64,000 nt of DNA from NCBI GenBank assembly GCA_029256185.1, contig JAQSYI010000008.1, positions 124,001 through 188,000 of the forward strand, given 5' to 3'. This DNA comes from Paenibacillaceae bacterium. GTDB lineage: Bacteria > Bacillota > Bacilli > Paenibacillales > NBRC-103111. A program made the position numbers and the translations under genes. Numbering within the stretch: position 1 is the first letter of the stretch; every line of letters begins with the position of its first letter. Below are positions 35,001 through 43,269 of the stretch, piece by piece. The notes below the pieces were generated by a model that worked only from the letters and a program-made list of their open reading frames with translations, had not been told where the DNA came from and made no database searches.

Positions 35001-38000
35001 TGTTCCTTCCTGCAGCGTAGCATTTAATTCAGAGAAAACCGTACCGTTGGCGTCATCTGACGGCTCCAGCACCAATTGAGTTAATTCTCTATCTGAATAC
35101 AGTTCAAGGATGGTATCGCTCTCTGCTCCGAATCCGCCATAATAACCGGTAAAAATCCGATAGCTGCCGGAAGTCTGGGGAATGAAGCTGTAGAGTCCGA
35201 ATTGGCCTTCCGGAATATCTGCATCAATCGGTGTTCCTACGCGCAGCATTTGCGGCAGTGTCTTCGTTGTTATTGCAGCATAAGGACTTGTGCCCGCTGT
35301 ATTAACAGCTGCAATATTAATGGTGTATGTGGTATTGGGCTCCAATCCTTGAAAGGTATGACTGGATGCTGAAGTTGTTGCTGCTTCTGCTCCATTAAGC
35401 TGCAGCTTATAGCTCGATACGCCTGCCTGATAATCCCAATGAATGGTAATACTTGAGTCTGTCACTGCAAAGATCGATACATTCCCAGGAGTTGTCGGCG
35501 GCATGATCGTGGTTCTGAAGCTAATCGATGCCATAGGACCCGTTCCATGTACATTCTTGCCCTTGACTCCCAGATCGTAATTGGTATCAGGCGTTAAATT
35601 GTTGAATACAAAAGAATTGGCCGTTATGTCGGTTGCAACTAAAGTGTTGTTCTTGTAAATCTCAAAGCTGGTGGAATTGGCGCCGGGTGACCAACTGAAC
35701 AATGCATTCTGCCCATCAACAGTGGTTGCATGGAGGTTAAACGGACTTCCCGGCATTAAGGTGCCAGAGCCTTCACTGACAACATTAACAATGAAATAGT
35801 CATCCCATTCCTGATCTGTCGGATAATGAAAATGGATGGTGTATGTTCCAACAGGTGTGGATGATGTTGTGGACCAAGTATAACTGGCAATGATAGGACT
35901 ATTGGTCACATATTCTGAAGCTACGACTTGGCCGCTGGAGTCACTAACGGTCACTTCCACATCCTTGCTGTCGTCCAGGATGCGCGTTACTGTTGCATTC
36001 TGCCCCTGCTGGATGGTCTGATCGCCAGTCTTTACGTTTATATCAAAAATATCATCCCAGCCTGGCGCATCAGGGTAGATGAACTTAATCTGATACTTGC
36101 TGACAGGTGTATTAAACCCCGTCTGCCAAACATAGCTGGCATGTACACTTGTCCCGGTAATATAATCCGTCTTGACGATTGCTCCGCTGCTGTTCACAAC
36201 CTGTACATTGATATCCTTCACGGAATCGAGGGTACATTCCACACTGGCACTCTGACCTTGCTTAATAACCTGATCGTCACCTATCAGATTATAGCTTAGG
36301 ATGGATATATTGGATAATCCTGCGATGCTGGATGTCAATTGTGATACGTATGTATTTATTTTCTGCTGATACGATTGAGTTAGTTTATTAAACGCCGCAT
36401 AATCCATACGAAACTGTTCGTTGTAATAAGCGGTGTCTGCCCCTTTTACTCCCCCAGACTCTTGCTCCGGTATGAGGTGAAGCTTTCTATTCTGGGCAAG
36501 CAGAATGTGGTAATCGGAATCAATCGATTTGGCCAGTTCCGTCTTCCCGGCAAGTTGCGCCCGTTCCTTCAAATGGAGAAGCTGCTCGCTTAGCGATAGA
36601 AGGCTCTTGTCATATTGATTAATATCGAAATCCTGGGGAATTCCCGTTGGATTATTATTCGGCACTTCTACAGGGGGAATGGCGTCTTCCGTAATCCCCA
36701 AAGCCTTCGCCAGATTTACAATGCCATGTCCATACAATCGAGTACTGCCAAGTTCAGTAGCCGTATCGAAGAGAGTCTGCTTAATCTCCTGATTGGACAA
36801 CTCTGGTGATTGGGCCCATAAAGCAGCAGCCGCGCCTGCAATATGTGGTGCCGCCATGGATGTACCCGAAAGATATCCGTAACCTCCATCCATTGTGGTG
36901 CTGAGAATATCATAGCCTGGAGCCATTAGATCCAATTCGGCTCCAATGCTTGAGAAGTATAGTCTTTGGAAGCTCTTTTCCACAGCCCCTACGGATATGA
37001 CCTCAGGATACAGTGCCGGATACAATTCCGTTTCTTCTTGTCCGTCCCAAGCTCCTCTGTTGCCGGCTGCTGCAATAATAATCAGTCCGCTTGCATCAGC
37101 AAGCTTTATTGCATCGTGCAAGGCTTGACTAAATTCACTTCCGCCGAAGCTCATGGATATAATATCCATATTATTCTCAATCGCCCATGCAATACCTTCA
37201 ATGACCTTAGCATAATCGCCAAATCCCCGTTTATCCAGCACCTTAACAGAATAAAGCTCTACATTCGGCGCCGCACCAACAACTCCCAATTGATTCAAAT
37301 GAGCAGCAACTGTACCAGCTACATGAGTGCCATGTCCGTTATCATCAGAATAACCACTTGTTTCCTCAACAAACGAAACTCCGCCTGTGACCGTCAAGTC
37401 TGGATGCGATGAAATTCCTGTATCCAGAACAGCTACCTTTATGCGATTTCCTGTGTACCCATTGCTGGCGGCAAGATCTGCTCCAATTGCTTTTATTCCC
37501 CAAGGGGTAGTCTCAGGTTCCGCCTCAGTACTCATTCTTTGTTGATTATTCTCATCCTGATAGGACGCCTCCGGCACGATCTCTCCAAGTGAGGCTCTGA
37601 TTACTGTGGCATTAGATTCGATGTAGGCCACTTCAGGATCATTTGACAGTTCCTTTGCCTGAGCCTCGTTCAGTTCAACAGCAAAGGTATTGCTTCCGCC
37701 AATTTTTTTCACACCGTTCTTGGAAAGATTGGCCGTACGGGCAAAACCTGCCGAGTCTATTGCTTTCTTGTATCCTACTAAAAATTTCTTCTTCTGATTG
37801 GTGGAGTTTAACGAAGTATCATTCCTGTCCGGACCGTAAACGTTACTCAACACATTCTCGTTAACGTCATCTAAAATGCCGATATTGCTGTAATTATCCC
37901 CGGCTGATTGCTCTGCTTGGATAAGATTTGTAGGGATTATTGTGAAAACAACAGCAAACAGACATAGATAAAGACATACTCTTCGAAATTGAGCTTTTAT

Positions 38001-38003
38001 CAT
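32082..38003 (-). CDS. Giant secreted subtilase - HINT - AHH nuclease polymorphic toxin
   Basis: 1973 residues. Signal peptide about 1-30. Inhibitor-I9-like propeptide about 72-136. Complete S8 subtilase domain about 165-440 with triad Asp194 (VLDTGI), His224 (NGHGTHVAG), Ser382 (GTSMAAPH) and oxyanion AAAGN. Two Ig-like modules about 580-745, two fn3 about 749-910 and four PPC-like modules about 915-1255. A hydrophobic pre-toxin segment (about 1581-1630) contains LVPVIGEAADGVNGVIYLIRG. A HINT autoprocessing domain runs from Cys1653 (NCFTAGTTVLTDDGD) to His-Asn1785 (FTHNT). The C-terminal AHH-type HNH nuclease has WEAHHIVP (His1845, His1846), SNGMWMP and HGKIHTKQYF. AAGGAG is 8 bases from the ATG. 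It is the first gene of a four-gene operon with two putative immunity genes. The target is inferred to be nucleic acid of competitors. Confidence 0.88.
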   Translation of the reverse strand: MIKAQFRRVCLYLCLFAVVFTIIPTNLIQAEQSAGDNYSNIGILDDVNENVLSNVYGPDRNDTSLNSTNQKKKFLVGYKKAIDSAGFARTANLSKNGVKKIGGSNTFAVELNEAQAKELSNDPEVAYIESNATVIRASLGEIVPEASYQDENNQQRMSTEAEPETTPWGIKAIGADLAASNGYTGNRIKVAVLDTGISSHPDLTVTGGVSFVEETSGYSDDNGHGTHVAGTVAAHLNQLGVVGAAPNVELYSVKVLDKRGFGDYAKVIEGIAWAIENNMDIISMSFGGSEFSQALHDAIKLADASGLIIIAAAGNRGAWDGQEETELYPALYPEVISVGAVEKSFQRLYFSSIGAELDLMAPGYDILSTTMDGGYGYLSGTSMAAPHIAGAAAALWAQSPELSNQEIKQTLFDTATELGSTRLYGHGIVNLAKALGITEDAIPPVEVPNNNPTGIPQDFDINQYDKSLLSLSEQLLHLKERAQLAGKTELAKSIDSDYHILLAQNRKLHLIPEQESGGVKGADTAYYNEQFRMDYAAFNKLTQSYQQKINTYVSQLTSSIAGLSNISILSYNLIGDDQVIKQGQSASVECTLDSVKDINVQVVNSSGAIVKTDYITGTSVHASYVWQTGFNTPVSKYQIKFIYPDAPGWDDIFDINVKTGDQTIQQGQNATVTRILDDSKDVEVTVSDSSGQVVASEYVTNSPIIASYTWSTTSSTPVGTYTIHFHYPTDQEWDDYFIVNVVSEGSGTLMPGSPFNLHATTVDGQNALFSWSPGANSTSFEIYKNNTLVATDITANSFVFNNLTPDTNYDLGVKGKNVHGTGPMASISFRTTIMPPTTPGNVSIFAVTDSSITIHWDYQAGVSSYKLQLNGAEAATTSASSHTFQGLEPNTTYTINIAAVNTAGTSPYAAITTKTLPQMLRVGTPIDADIPEGQFGLYSFIPQTSGSYRIFTGYYGGFGAESDTILELYSDRELTQLVLEPSDDANGTVFSELNATLQEGTTYYIKLHGYDNNSVHARLAASLIAGIPEISLGTPIDVATQQNERRIYVFHPVETGSYTIQTGYYQGEETNGESDTILSVYNDIALSQLIDDGYNDDLGTQSRFSRVTVNLAANQYYYVVVEGYGNGAVQARLEVIRNSQNVFTPLTNKDAVDISNLPGKKAYYAFTPAEAGNYRFFTSPYQGNGQAVDTILELYSDPGLTQLIRVNDDVQGSHPYGELFSKIESTLETGRTYYIVVSSLQPSIALQTRVMVEDSFHASREKAIAANWNEIYEKDVSSLYDVDYYHFQITEPLDINYNVTAYAIFLEDSSGRLLQIFTPLSQQIYTIQSPGSYYARIHYYDGNLQTAVGIQANSVVQSYPVELADYEASSKKSGANNQVIDASSGYDKAVLTWEYSQFHEGSIAEVYDQSGFLIYKENIGYKLAGSHTYEWNGRTYNELVSGLQFDEDWDGVPERYYARNGKYTILIYPDDANRKHKAVFTVTVDNADRNISNYFEGIPTDDYDGIKVTSNNKQGCEKCFNYFAQYVWQTDEEYSADIATSAYQIWSQDVYGPSGLEKFWGNLGNYIYNPDLSPYDNIQNMITYVGLVPVIGEAADGVNGVIYLIRGDQVNAALSLAAMVPIIGDAAGSTQIVSKVGLKFFTRIDNFIACVNCFTAGTTVLTDDGDRPIEDINVGDLVLSKNPDTGEIAYKPVDQLYQKEITTSWVITIGEEQLTTTELHPFWVQDKGWVLTKDLLAGDWLERDDGSLIAIDRIEVKNEPALVYNFSVQDFHTYYVSSLGIFTHNTSCILPSTYLSKIIDPVTDTLNPGAIRAPTTTNPSRTLGEQLNAAELVADASDGVRWEAHHIVPHDYQKYPKAKEARDLLVNEFKIDLNSISNGMWMPREKGTPMLEVMDLDNLQVRYIAEHGKIHTKQYFNYVQDKLEAVYNEFGPDGMNLPLSDLQKRAVKELNGIRETLMNQQDLLGLINNKWFK

Positions 38004-38073
38004 CTAAGATTCTCCTTTTTATCAACCATGCTTCAGGTTAATGCGCTATCAATCTATCAATTTATTATGAATT

Positions 38074-38101
38074 ATCATACAATAATGTTATATATCTGTA
38101 A
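38074..38101 (-). promoter_or_regulatory. Candidate promoter of the toxin operon
   Basis: On the minus strand, TTACAG (38096-38101) and TATGAT (38074-38079) are 16 bases apart, in a very AT-rich stretch 70-98 bases before the toxin ATG. The -35 is only a partial match. Confidence 0.4.
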
Positions 38102-38120
38102 TGACGATGAGGAATAGACC

Positions 38121-38639
38121 AGGAAAAAGAGACAACGCTTTTCTTGCTGATTCTGCTTACCTTGTGTCCCGGAGTTGGCGGATCGGAAGGGGGGAACCCT
38201 GCCGCTTATCGCAAATGATGAATTTGAAGCACTGACACTTCAGAGAAAGTACTATACGATGCGTGATTTAACTATTTTTTTGCCTAAAGTTGAGTCTAAA
38301 CCATTTGGTACCCTTACACTTGGAAAAAGGCACATCTACGAAACTATCATCATCCAAACCTCCGCAGGGCGGTATCATTTCTCGAAGAGCAAGCTTACCC
38401 TCACCCTGCCCACCGGACAATCCTTCGATGAAGCGGATTACAAGACCATTCTGGAAGTGGAGAACAATGTGGTCAAAGTTAATATGGCTCCCTTGCAGAT
38501 CAATGCAACCTGGGGTCCCCCTGTTCGGACAGAGAGCGCCGGGGACAACCAAACCCTCTATTACAGCAACGGAGGAGAGGTCACCTTTGTGGATGAGAAG
38601 GCCGTCTCGATCGGCTTAAAAGGGATTAAGATCCGATAA
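38121..38639 (+). pseudogene. Decayed exported-protein gene, copy 1
   Basis: A signal-peptide-like frame (LFLLILLTLCPGVGGSEGG) has no start codon and stops soon after a GGGGGG run. The following 140 codons, in the +1 frame, encode a plausible beta-rich domain (YETIIIQTSAGRYHFSKSKL, ATWGPPVRTESAGDNQTLYY, GIKIR at the end). The lost start and frame break mark it as a pseudogene, unless a sequencing error in the G run explains the shift. The signal region is nearly identical to 38815-38870, showing a duplication. Domain family not recognised. Confidence 0.6.
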
Positions 38640-38814
38640 CAAGAAACAAAACCTCCTTTAATTTCAATATTTTCTCAAATTATGCGATAACTAGATTGCA
38701 TCTTAGCCTTCCAAATCTTGTATATGACTACATTTAACTATTTTCTTCATGGGTATAGGTCATTGGACGAAGGGAAAATGAAATTCGAGGAGATATAAGG
38801 GGGACAAAAGGATC

Positions 38815-38904
38815 ATGAAAAAAAGGAAGCGGCTTTTCCTGCTGATTCTGCTTACCTTAGCGTCCATTCCCGTAAGCTTTTACATCAAGCATCAAATAAT
38901 TTGA
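38815..38904 (+). pseudogene. Truncated remnant of the same exported-protein gene, copy 2
   Basis: MKKRKRLFLLILLTLASIPV, then 9 residues and a stop. It keeps the ATG, ribosome site and signal peptide, but the mature part is deleted. Bases after the stop still match the other copy (TTTGAAGCACTGA). It could be translated as a 29-residue hydrophobic peptide, but it most likely is a deletion relic. Confidence 0.6.
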
Positions 38905-38955
38905 AGCACTGAAATACATAACCCCATCCTAAAGAACAGGACAGGGTTAGTATAG

Positions 38956-39342
38956 CTACCTCTGAATAATCTGAATGAGGTTGCCGCATGTATCATCGAA
39001 GACCGCGATTGTGAGCTCGCCCATTTTTGTCGGCTCCATCGTAAACTTCACGCCGCTTTCCAATAAGCGTTTGTACTCTTCCTGAACATCTGCAACGCCA
39101 AACATGGTTACCGGGATGCCGTCGGCAAACAATTTCTTCTGATACTCTTTGGCGGCAGGATGATCATTGGGTTCAAGTATAAGCTCGGTGCCTTCTTCCT
39201 CACCGGGAGAAACAAGCGCGATCCACCTGAATTTCCCAGTGGGAATGTCATGTTTTGTTATAAAGCCCAGGGTCTCTGTATAAAATGCCAATGCCTTGTC
39301 TTGGTCTTGAACGAATATACTGGTGACAATAATTTTCAACAT
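38956..39342 (-). CDS. VOC (glyoxalase/dioxygenase fold) protein
   Basis: 128 residues starting MLKIIVTSIFVQDQDKALAF, followed by YTETLGFI. Paired beta-alpha-beta-beta-beta modules are typical of the VOC superfamily. Potential metal-ligand Glu/His positions include TELILEPND and the terminal GNLIQII. GAGGAGG is 8 bases before the ATG; the 10-codon longer form lacks support. It is 36 bases downstream of an ArsR regulator in the same operon, a common Firmicute pair. The substrate is unknown; lyase, dioxygenase or antibiotic-binding roles all occur in this fold. Confidence 0.9.
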   Translation of the reverse strand: MLKIIVTSIFVQDQDKALAFYTETLGFITKHDIPTGKFRWIALVSPGEEEGTELILEPNDHPAAKEYQKKLFADGIPVTMFGVADVQEEYKRLLESGVKFTMEPTKMGELTIAVFDDTCGNLIQIIQR

Positions 39343-39378
39343 GTATTTTTCCTCCTCTGATAGTTGCGGCATTTATAA

Positions 39379-39657
39379 TTATTCTATCCATCCTTTCAGC
39401 AAATTTTTAAGTGGTTCGTTGTTAAATACAATCACGCGATATTTTCCCTTTTTTTGCGATTTTACGAGCCCGGCCTCTTCCAACACGGAAAGATGCTTCG
39501 CGATTGCCTGTCTCGTAATGGAAAGACCGTGCTTCGTAATGAGACGAACCGTAAGCTCATACAACGTCTGCCCGTTGTGTTCGGATAGCTCGTCTAACAT
39601 AAGCCGCCGGGTCGAATCGGCAAGTGCTTTGAATATAGTTTCCTTGTCTCCGTTCAT
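39379..39657 (-). CDS. ArsR-family winged-helix regulator
   Basis: 92 residues with FKALADSTRRLMLDEL, then a winged helix with ITRQAIAKHLSVLEEAGLV and KKGKYRVIVFN. It belongs to the SdpR-like ArsR group without the metal-binding CxC motif, so it is probably not a metal sensor. The promoter directly abuts the ATG and there is no ribosome site, which predicts a leaderless message. It is the first gene of the two-gene operon with the VOC protein and likely represses itself through the palindrome in its promoter. Confidence 0.92.
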   Translation of the reverse strand: MNGDKETIFKALADSTRRLMLDELSEHNGQTLYELTVRLITKHGLSITRQAIAKHLSVLEEAGLVKSQKKGKYRVIVFNNEPLKNLLKGWIE

Positions 39658-39663
39658 ATATCA

Positions 39664-39693
39664 AGTATATGCAACCTTACGGTTGCATGTCAA
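39664..39693 (-). promoter_or_regulatory. ArsR/VOC promoter with palindromic operator, likely leaderless
   Basis: On the minus strand, TTGACA (39688-39693) and TATACT (39664-39669) are 18 bases apart. The spacer contains ATGCAACC-GTAA-GGTTGCAT (39669-39688), a perfect 8-bp-arm palindrome that also touches both promoter boxes. Only 6 bases separate the -10 from the ATG, so transcription should begin at or next to the A of the start codon. Confidence 0.8.
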
Positions 39694-39758
39694 GCATGGG
39701 CAACCAAGGAATTGCATGATCATCCATGCCACTCCCAGTGCCCAGGGCTCCGCTTCCC

Positions 39759-41351
39759 CTACTTCTTCAGCTCCCGCGGGGCTACACCCCAATATTTGCG
39801 GAACACCTTGGCGAAGTAGCTCATATCCTGATAGCCCACCGCGTTGGCGGCGTCGTACACCTTCACGTTGCCCGCCAACAGCTCCTTGGCCCGTTCCATG
39901 CGTCTGCCCAGCACATAGTTGGAGAAAGATTCCCCGGTTTCCTTTTTGAACAGCCGGCTCAGATAGGACGGGTTGACGAACAGCCGCTCCGAGAAGGAAT
40001 GGAGGCTCAAATCCTCGCCCAGATGCTGCTCCACGGATTCCAGGATGTTCTTCACCATCTCATGACTGCATTGACGGCGTTCATTATCCATATAGTCCCA
40101 TATCTGACCTGCCACCCGCTTGGTCCACTCCAATATCTGACTTTGGGTAGTCAGCGTCTCCAGGGAGCGAAAGATCCGGTAATCCCCGTGCAATACCTTC
40201 TTCATGGGAAATCCCCGGGATTGGATGAACCGGGTGAAGATGCTGCTCAGATACAGCACATGCTCATGGACCAGCTCGGCCGTTGCGTGCCGAAAAACCT
40301 GGCCAAGATGCTCTTCAATCAGGGCATAGGCCTGGCCCACCTCCTCTGTCTGGATAGCGATCTCCAATTGCCGTTCGAAGCTGGGATTGAAATCGAAGGT
40401 CCCCTCTTCCTTCTTGACCTCCAGATAGGGTATGGCGATGGCGTGTCCGTAAACGGTCCGGTCCTGCAGCGCCCGGCGCGCCTGCCGGTAGGATTGGAAT
40501 ACCTCCGTAGAGCCGAAGACGGTGCCCAGTCCAGCCGAAGCCGTGAGCTTCAGACAGTCCTCCACCACCTTCAACAGCCGCGACACCTCAATGTTCGCCC
40601 GCTTCATGAGCTCCGTGTCCGGCTCCGATTGCTGGCCGAAGAAGAGCACCACTGTGGATCCGTTGGCATCATTGAAGACACGGCAGAAGGGAGAGGCCAT
40701 GAATTCCTTGGCGATGCACTCCAGGGAAAATTGCAGCAGCGAGGAGTCCGCAGCCGAGAAGCGCGTCTCCTCCTCCGCCAGGGGGTCGATCTCGCAGATG
40801 CAGGCCAGAAAACGTGTATGCCCGGTAATACTCAAGTTCAACTCCCCGGCATGCTTGCGCCACTCCCATTCCTCGTAGCGGTTCAGAATCCAATTGCGGA
40901 AGAAATCGTTCTGCAGCTGAGGAAGACGGCTCTCCCACAACCGCTTCAGCTCATCCATGTTATGCTTCTCCATCAGCTTCTCACGGATTTCCCGGGCGGC
41001 CTCGGTCACGGCCTCCAGAATTTCCTGGTCTCCCGCGGGCTTCAGCAGATACTTCATCACTCCCAGCTCAATCGCCCGCTGGGCATAATGAAAGTCGTTA
41101 TGTCCGCTCAGGATCACAAGCTTCATCTGCGGCTCCTGCCGGAGCACCTCCTCAGCCAACTCCAGCCCGTCCATCTCCGGCATCTCGATGTCCAGCAGGA
41201 TAATATCCGGCTTGCGCCGCTCCATCATATCCAGCGCTTCCTTGCCGCTGCCGGCCAGCGCAACAATCTCGATGCCGCTCTGTTCCCAGGGGATGCCTCC
41301 GGCAATACCGTTGCGTATCCGCACTTCATCCTCTACAATCATCAGATTCAT
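39759..41351 (-). CDS. YesN-type response regulator with AraC DNA-binding domain
   Basis: 530 residues. The N-terminal receiver (MNLMIVEDEVRIRNGI; phospho-acceptor Asp in ILLDIEMPEMDG; YLLKPA) is followed by a long middle domain. The C-terminal AraC domain has SLHSFSERLFVNPSYLSRLF and VYDAANAVGYQDMSYFAKVF, then WGVAPRELKK. It controls transcription after phosphorylation by the adjacent kinase, most likely of the ABC importer genes upstream in the same operon. The ATG overlaps the kinase stop by 4 bases and has GGAGG. A 10-codon N-terminal extension is possible but unsupported. Confidence 0.94.
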   Translation of the reverse strand: MNLMIVEDEVRIRNGIAGGIPWEQSGIEIVALAGSGKEALDMMERRKPDIILLDIEMPEMDGLELAEEVLRQEPQMKLVILSGHNDFHYAQRAIELGVMKYLLKPAGDQEILEAVTEAAREIREKLMEKHNMDELKRLWESRLPQLQNDFFRNWILNRYEEWEWRKHAGELNLSITGHTRFLACICEIDPLAEEETRFSAADSSLLQFSLECIAKEFMASPFCRVFNDANGSTVVLFFGQQSEPDTELMKRANIEVSRLLKVVEDCLKLTASAGLGTVFGSTEVFQSYRQARRALQDRTVYGHAIAIPYLEVKKEEGTFDFNPSFERQLEIAIQTEEVGQAYALIEEHLGQVFRHATAELVHEHVLYLSSIFTRFIQSRGFPMKKVLHGDYRIFRSLETLTTQSQILEWTKRVAGQIWDYMDNERRQCSHEMVKNILESVEQHLGEDLSLHSFSERLFVNPSYLSRLFKKETGESFSNYVLGRRMERAKELLAGNVKVYDAANAVGYQDMSYFAKVFRKYWGVAPRELKK

Positions 41352-43189
41352 GCCTCTTCCACCTCCCCTTGGCTCCTGCACCGCAGCAGGGGCAAGTCTA
41401 TGGAAACCGTCGTTCCTTCGCCCTTTGCACTGCGAAAATGCAGCTCCGCCGATTCCCCGTAATAGATCCGGATTCTTGCCTTCACATTCTGCAAACCGAA
41501 AAACTCGGTATTACGCTCGGCGGAGGAATAAGCATCGTTCCCCGCCGTCCGGTCCAGTGCGGCCCGGATCTGCAGCAGCCTCATTTCGTCCATCCCTCTG
41601 CCATTGTCGGATACGTTCAGAATCAGCCGGTCTCCCCTGGCCTCTGCCGAAATCACCAGCTCACCATCGTTAGTCTTCTTCTCCAGCCCGTGGAGAATGG
41701 CATTCTCCACCAGGGGCTGCAGCACCAGCTTCAGCACATACAGCTCCCTGCACTCGTCGGGAATGCGGTATTCCACGGTAAATTGTTCATTGAACCGGAG
41801 CTGCTGAACCCGGATGTAATACTGCAGATGAGCCATGGTTTCCTCCAGCGTGAAGCTCTCTCTTCCTTTGGAGAGGCTGAGCCGGAAGAACCGGGACAGA
41901 TTCAGGACCATCTCGCCGATGTCATCCGCTTCATGCTGCTTGGCCGACCAGTAGATGGAATCGAGGGTATTATACAGAAAGTGGGGGTTGATCTGCGCCT
42001 GAAGAAACTTCAGCTCCGTCTTGGTCAGCCGCAGCTGCTGCTCATATATATCGCGGATCAGATGCTGCTGCTGCTCCACAGTCTGATTGAAGGCTTGAGT
42101 CAGATATCCCAGCTCATCCTCACGGCTGTTGGCAAGGCGGGTGTCCAGCTTGCCCATCCGCAGCTGCTTCATGCCGTAAGCCAGGGAGGAAATGGGGGCC
42201 GCGATTCCGCTGTAGATGACCCAGGATATCCAGAGCGCCATCAAGGAACTGATGACAATGATGCAATAAGTGAAAATCTGCAGCGGCTTGGATTTTTTGT
42301 AGATCTCCTCCTCCGGCTGCATCATGAGAAGGGACCAGCCCGAGCGGGGAGAAGCGACCCTGAGCATCAGCATTTTCCCGGAGGAGTCAGGCACTTCTCC
42401 GACAAGACGGTTTTCCTCCGGATCATCCCAGTGGGGCACGGGCTGATCAGCCCCCGCATTGGACACCACCAGCTGTCCCCGGTTATCCAACAGGTATACC
42501 CGGGATGCACCGCTTGGAATCAGATGCTCCAGATATGAGAGCAGCTTCTCCTTGCGGATGGACATGAGCAGCACATTCTGGCTCTGATTTTGGTTGCGGT
42601 TGTACAGATCCATCATCCGCAACAGAAGGATCTGGTTCCGGTCATAGATGGGATCAGGGGAACCGTTCAGGTCCAGCAGGTCCCGGCCGGGCAAATACAG
42701 GACAATGCCCCCGTTGGCCTTCACCGCCTCCTGGAACCAGGGCTCCTCCCGGTAATTCTCTTGATGGACCGCCCCCTTGCGGCTTGAAATCATCAGTCCA
42801 GAATTGCTGTGCAAAATCATGGTATCCGTCAGGGATTGGTTCACCGAGGTAATATTGGTGAGCTGAGCCAGAACCCGCGTAAAATCAATGACCACAGAGG
42901 GAGCGAACACATCTTCTGTGGAGTTCAGCCGGGAAGTGAGGTTCACATCCGTTGAGATCATGGTGGACAAGTCCCTCAGACTGTCCAGGGTCAAATCCAC
43001 ATATTCCAAGGCAGAGCCCATGGCGCTCATGGTCCGCTCCCCCAGCTCCTGCTCCAGAATGTGCCGCGAGCGGACATTGGCGTACAGGCTGAAGGCAATC
43101 AAGGGAATCAGGGTAAGAATGAAATAGCAGGTCAGCCTCACCTGAATCGAGCGTTTGTACTTTTCCTTGAACCTGGCGAGCCATCCCAT
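41348..43189 (-). CDS. YesM-type sensor histidine kinase
   Basis: 613-residue membrane kinase. Membrane segment 1 is about 18-38, an extracellular Cache-like sensor about 45-290, and membrane segment 2 about 295-318. HAMP (about 320-372) is followed by the His_kinase domain with QAQINPHFLYNTLDSIYW (phospho-His in NPHF), then the ATPase domain with NVSDNGRGMD and GLQNVKARI. It phosphorylates the overlapping response regulator. The extracellular sensor may read the sugar directly or through the neighbouring binding protein. GGAGG lies 6 bases before the ATG. Confidence 0.95.
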   Translation of the reverse strand: MGWLARFKEKYKRSIQVRLTCYFILTLIPLIAFSLYANVRSRHILEQELGERTMSAMGSALEYVDLTLDSLRDLSTMISTDVNLTSRLNSTEDVFAPSVVIDFTRVLAQLTNITSVNQSLTDTMILHSNSGLMISSRKGAVHQENYREEPWFQEAVKANGGIVLYLPGRDLLDLNGSPDPIYDRNQILLLRMMDLYNRNQNQSQNVLLMSIRKEKLLSYLEHLIPSGASRVYLLDNRGQLVVSNAGADQPVPHWDDPEENRLVGEVPDSSGKMLMLRVASPRSGWSLLMMQPEEEIYKKSKPLQIFTYCIIVISSLMALWISWVIYSGIAAPISSLAYGMKQLRMGKLDTRLANSREDELGYLTQAFNQTVEQQQHLIRDIYEQQLRLTKTELKFLQAQINPHFLYNTLDSIYWSAKQHEADDIGEMVLNLSRFFRLSLSKGRESFTLEETMAHLQYYIRVQQLRFNEQFTVEYRIPDECRELYVLKLVLQPLVENAILHGLEKKTNDGELVISAEARGDRLILNVSDNGRGMDEMRLLQIRAALDRTAGNDAYSSAERNTEFFGLQNVKARIRIYYGESAELHFRSAKGEGTTVSIDLPLLRCRSQGEVEEA

Positions 43190-43269
43190 GCTTTTCCTCC
43201 AATTCCGCTTATGATGCGCCGAAATGGCGCTCGTGGGAGCGCCATTGTCAGCTTGATTCGCAAACCTCT

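Noticed and set aside
38921..38950. Hairpin-like AACCCC...GGGTT as terminator of the VOC gene
   Set aside because: Pairing is interrupted and no T-run follows on the minus strand.
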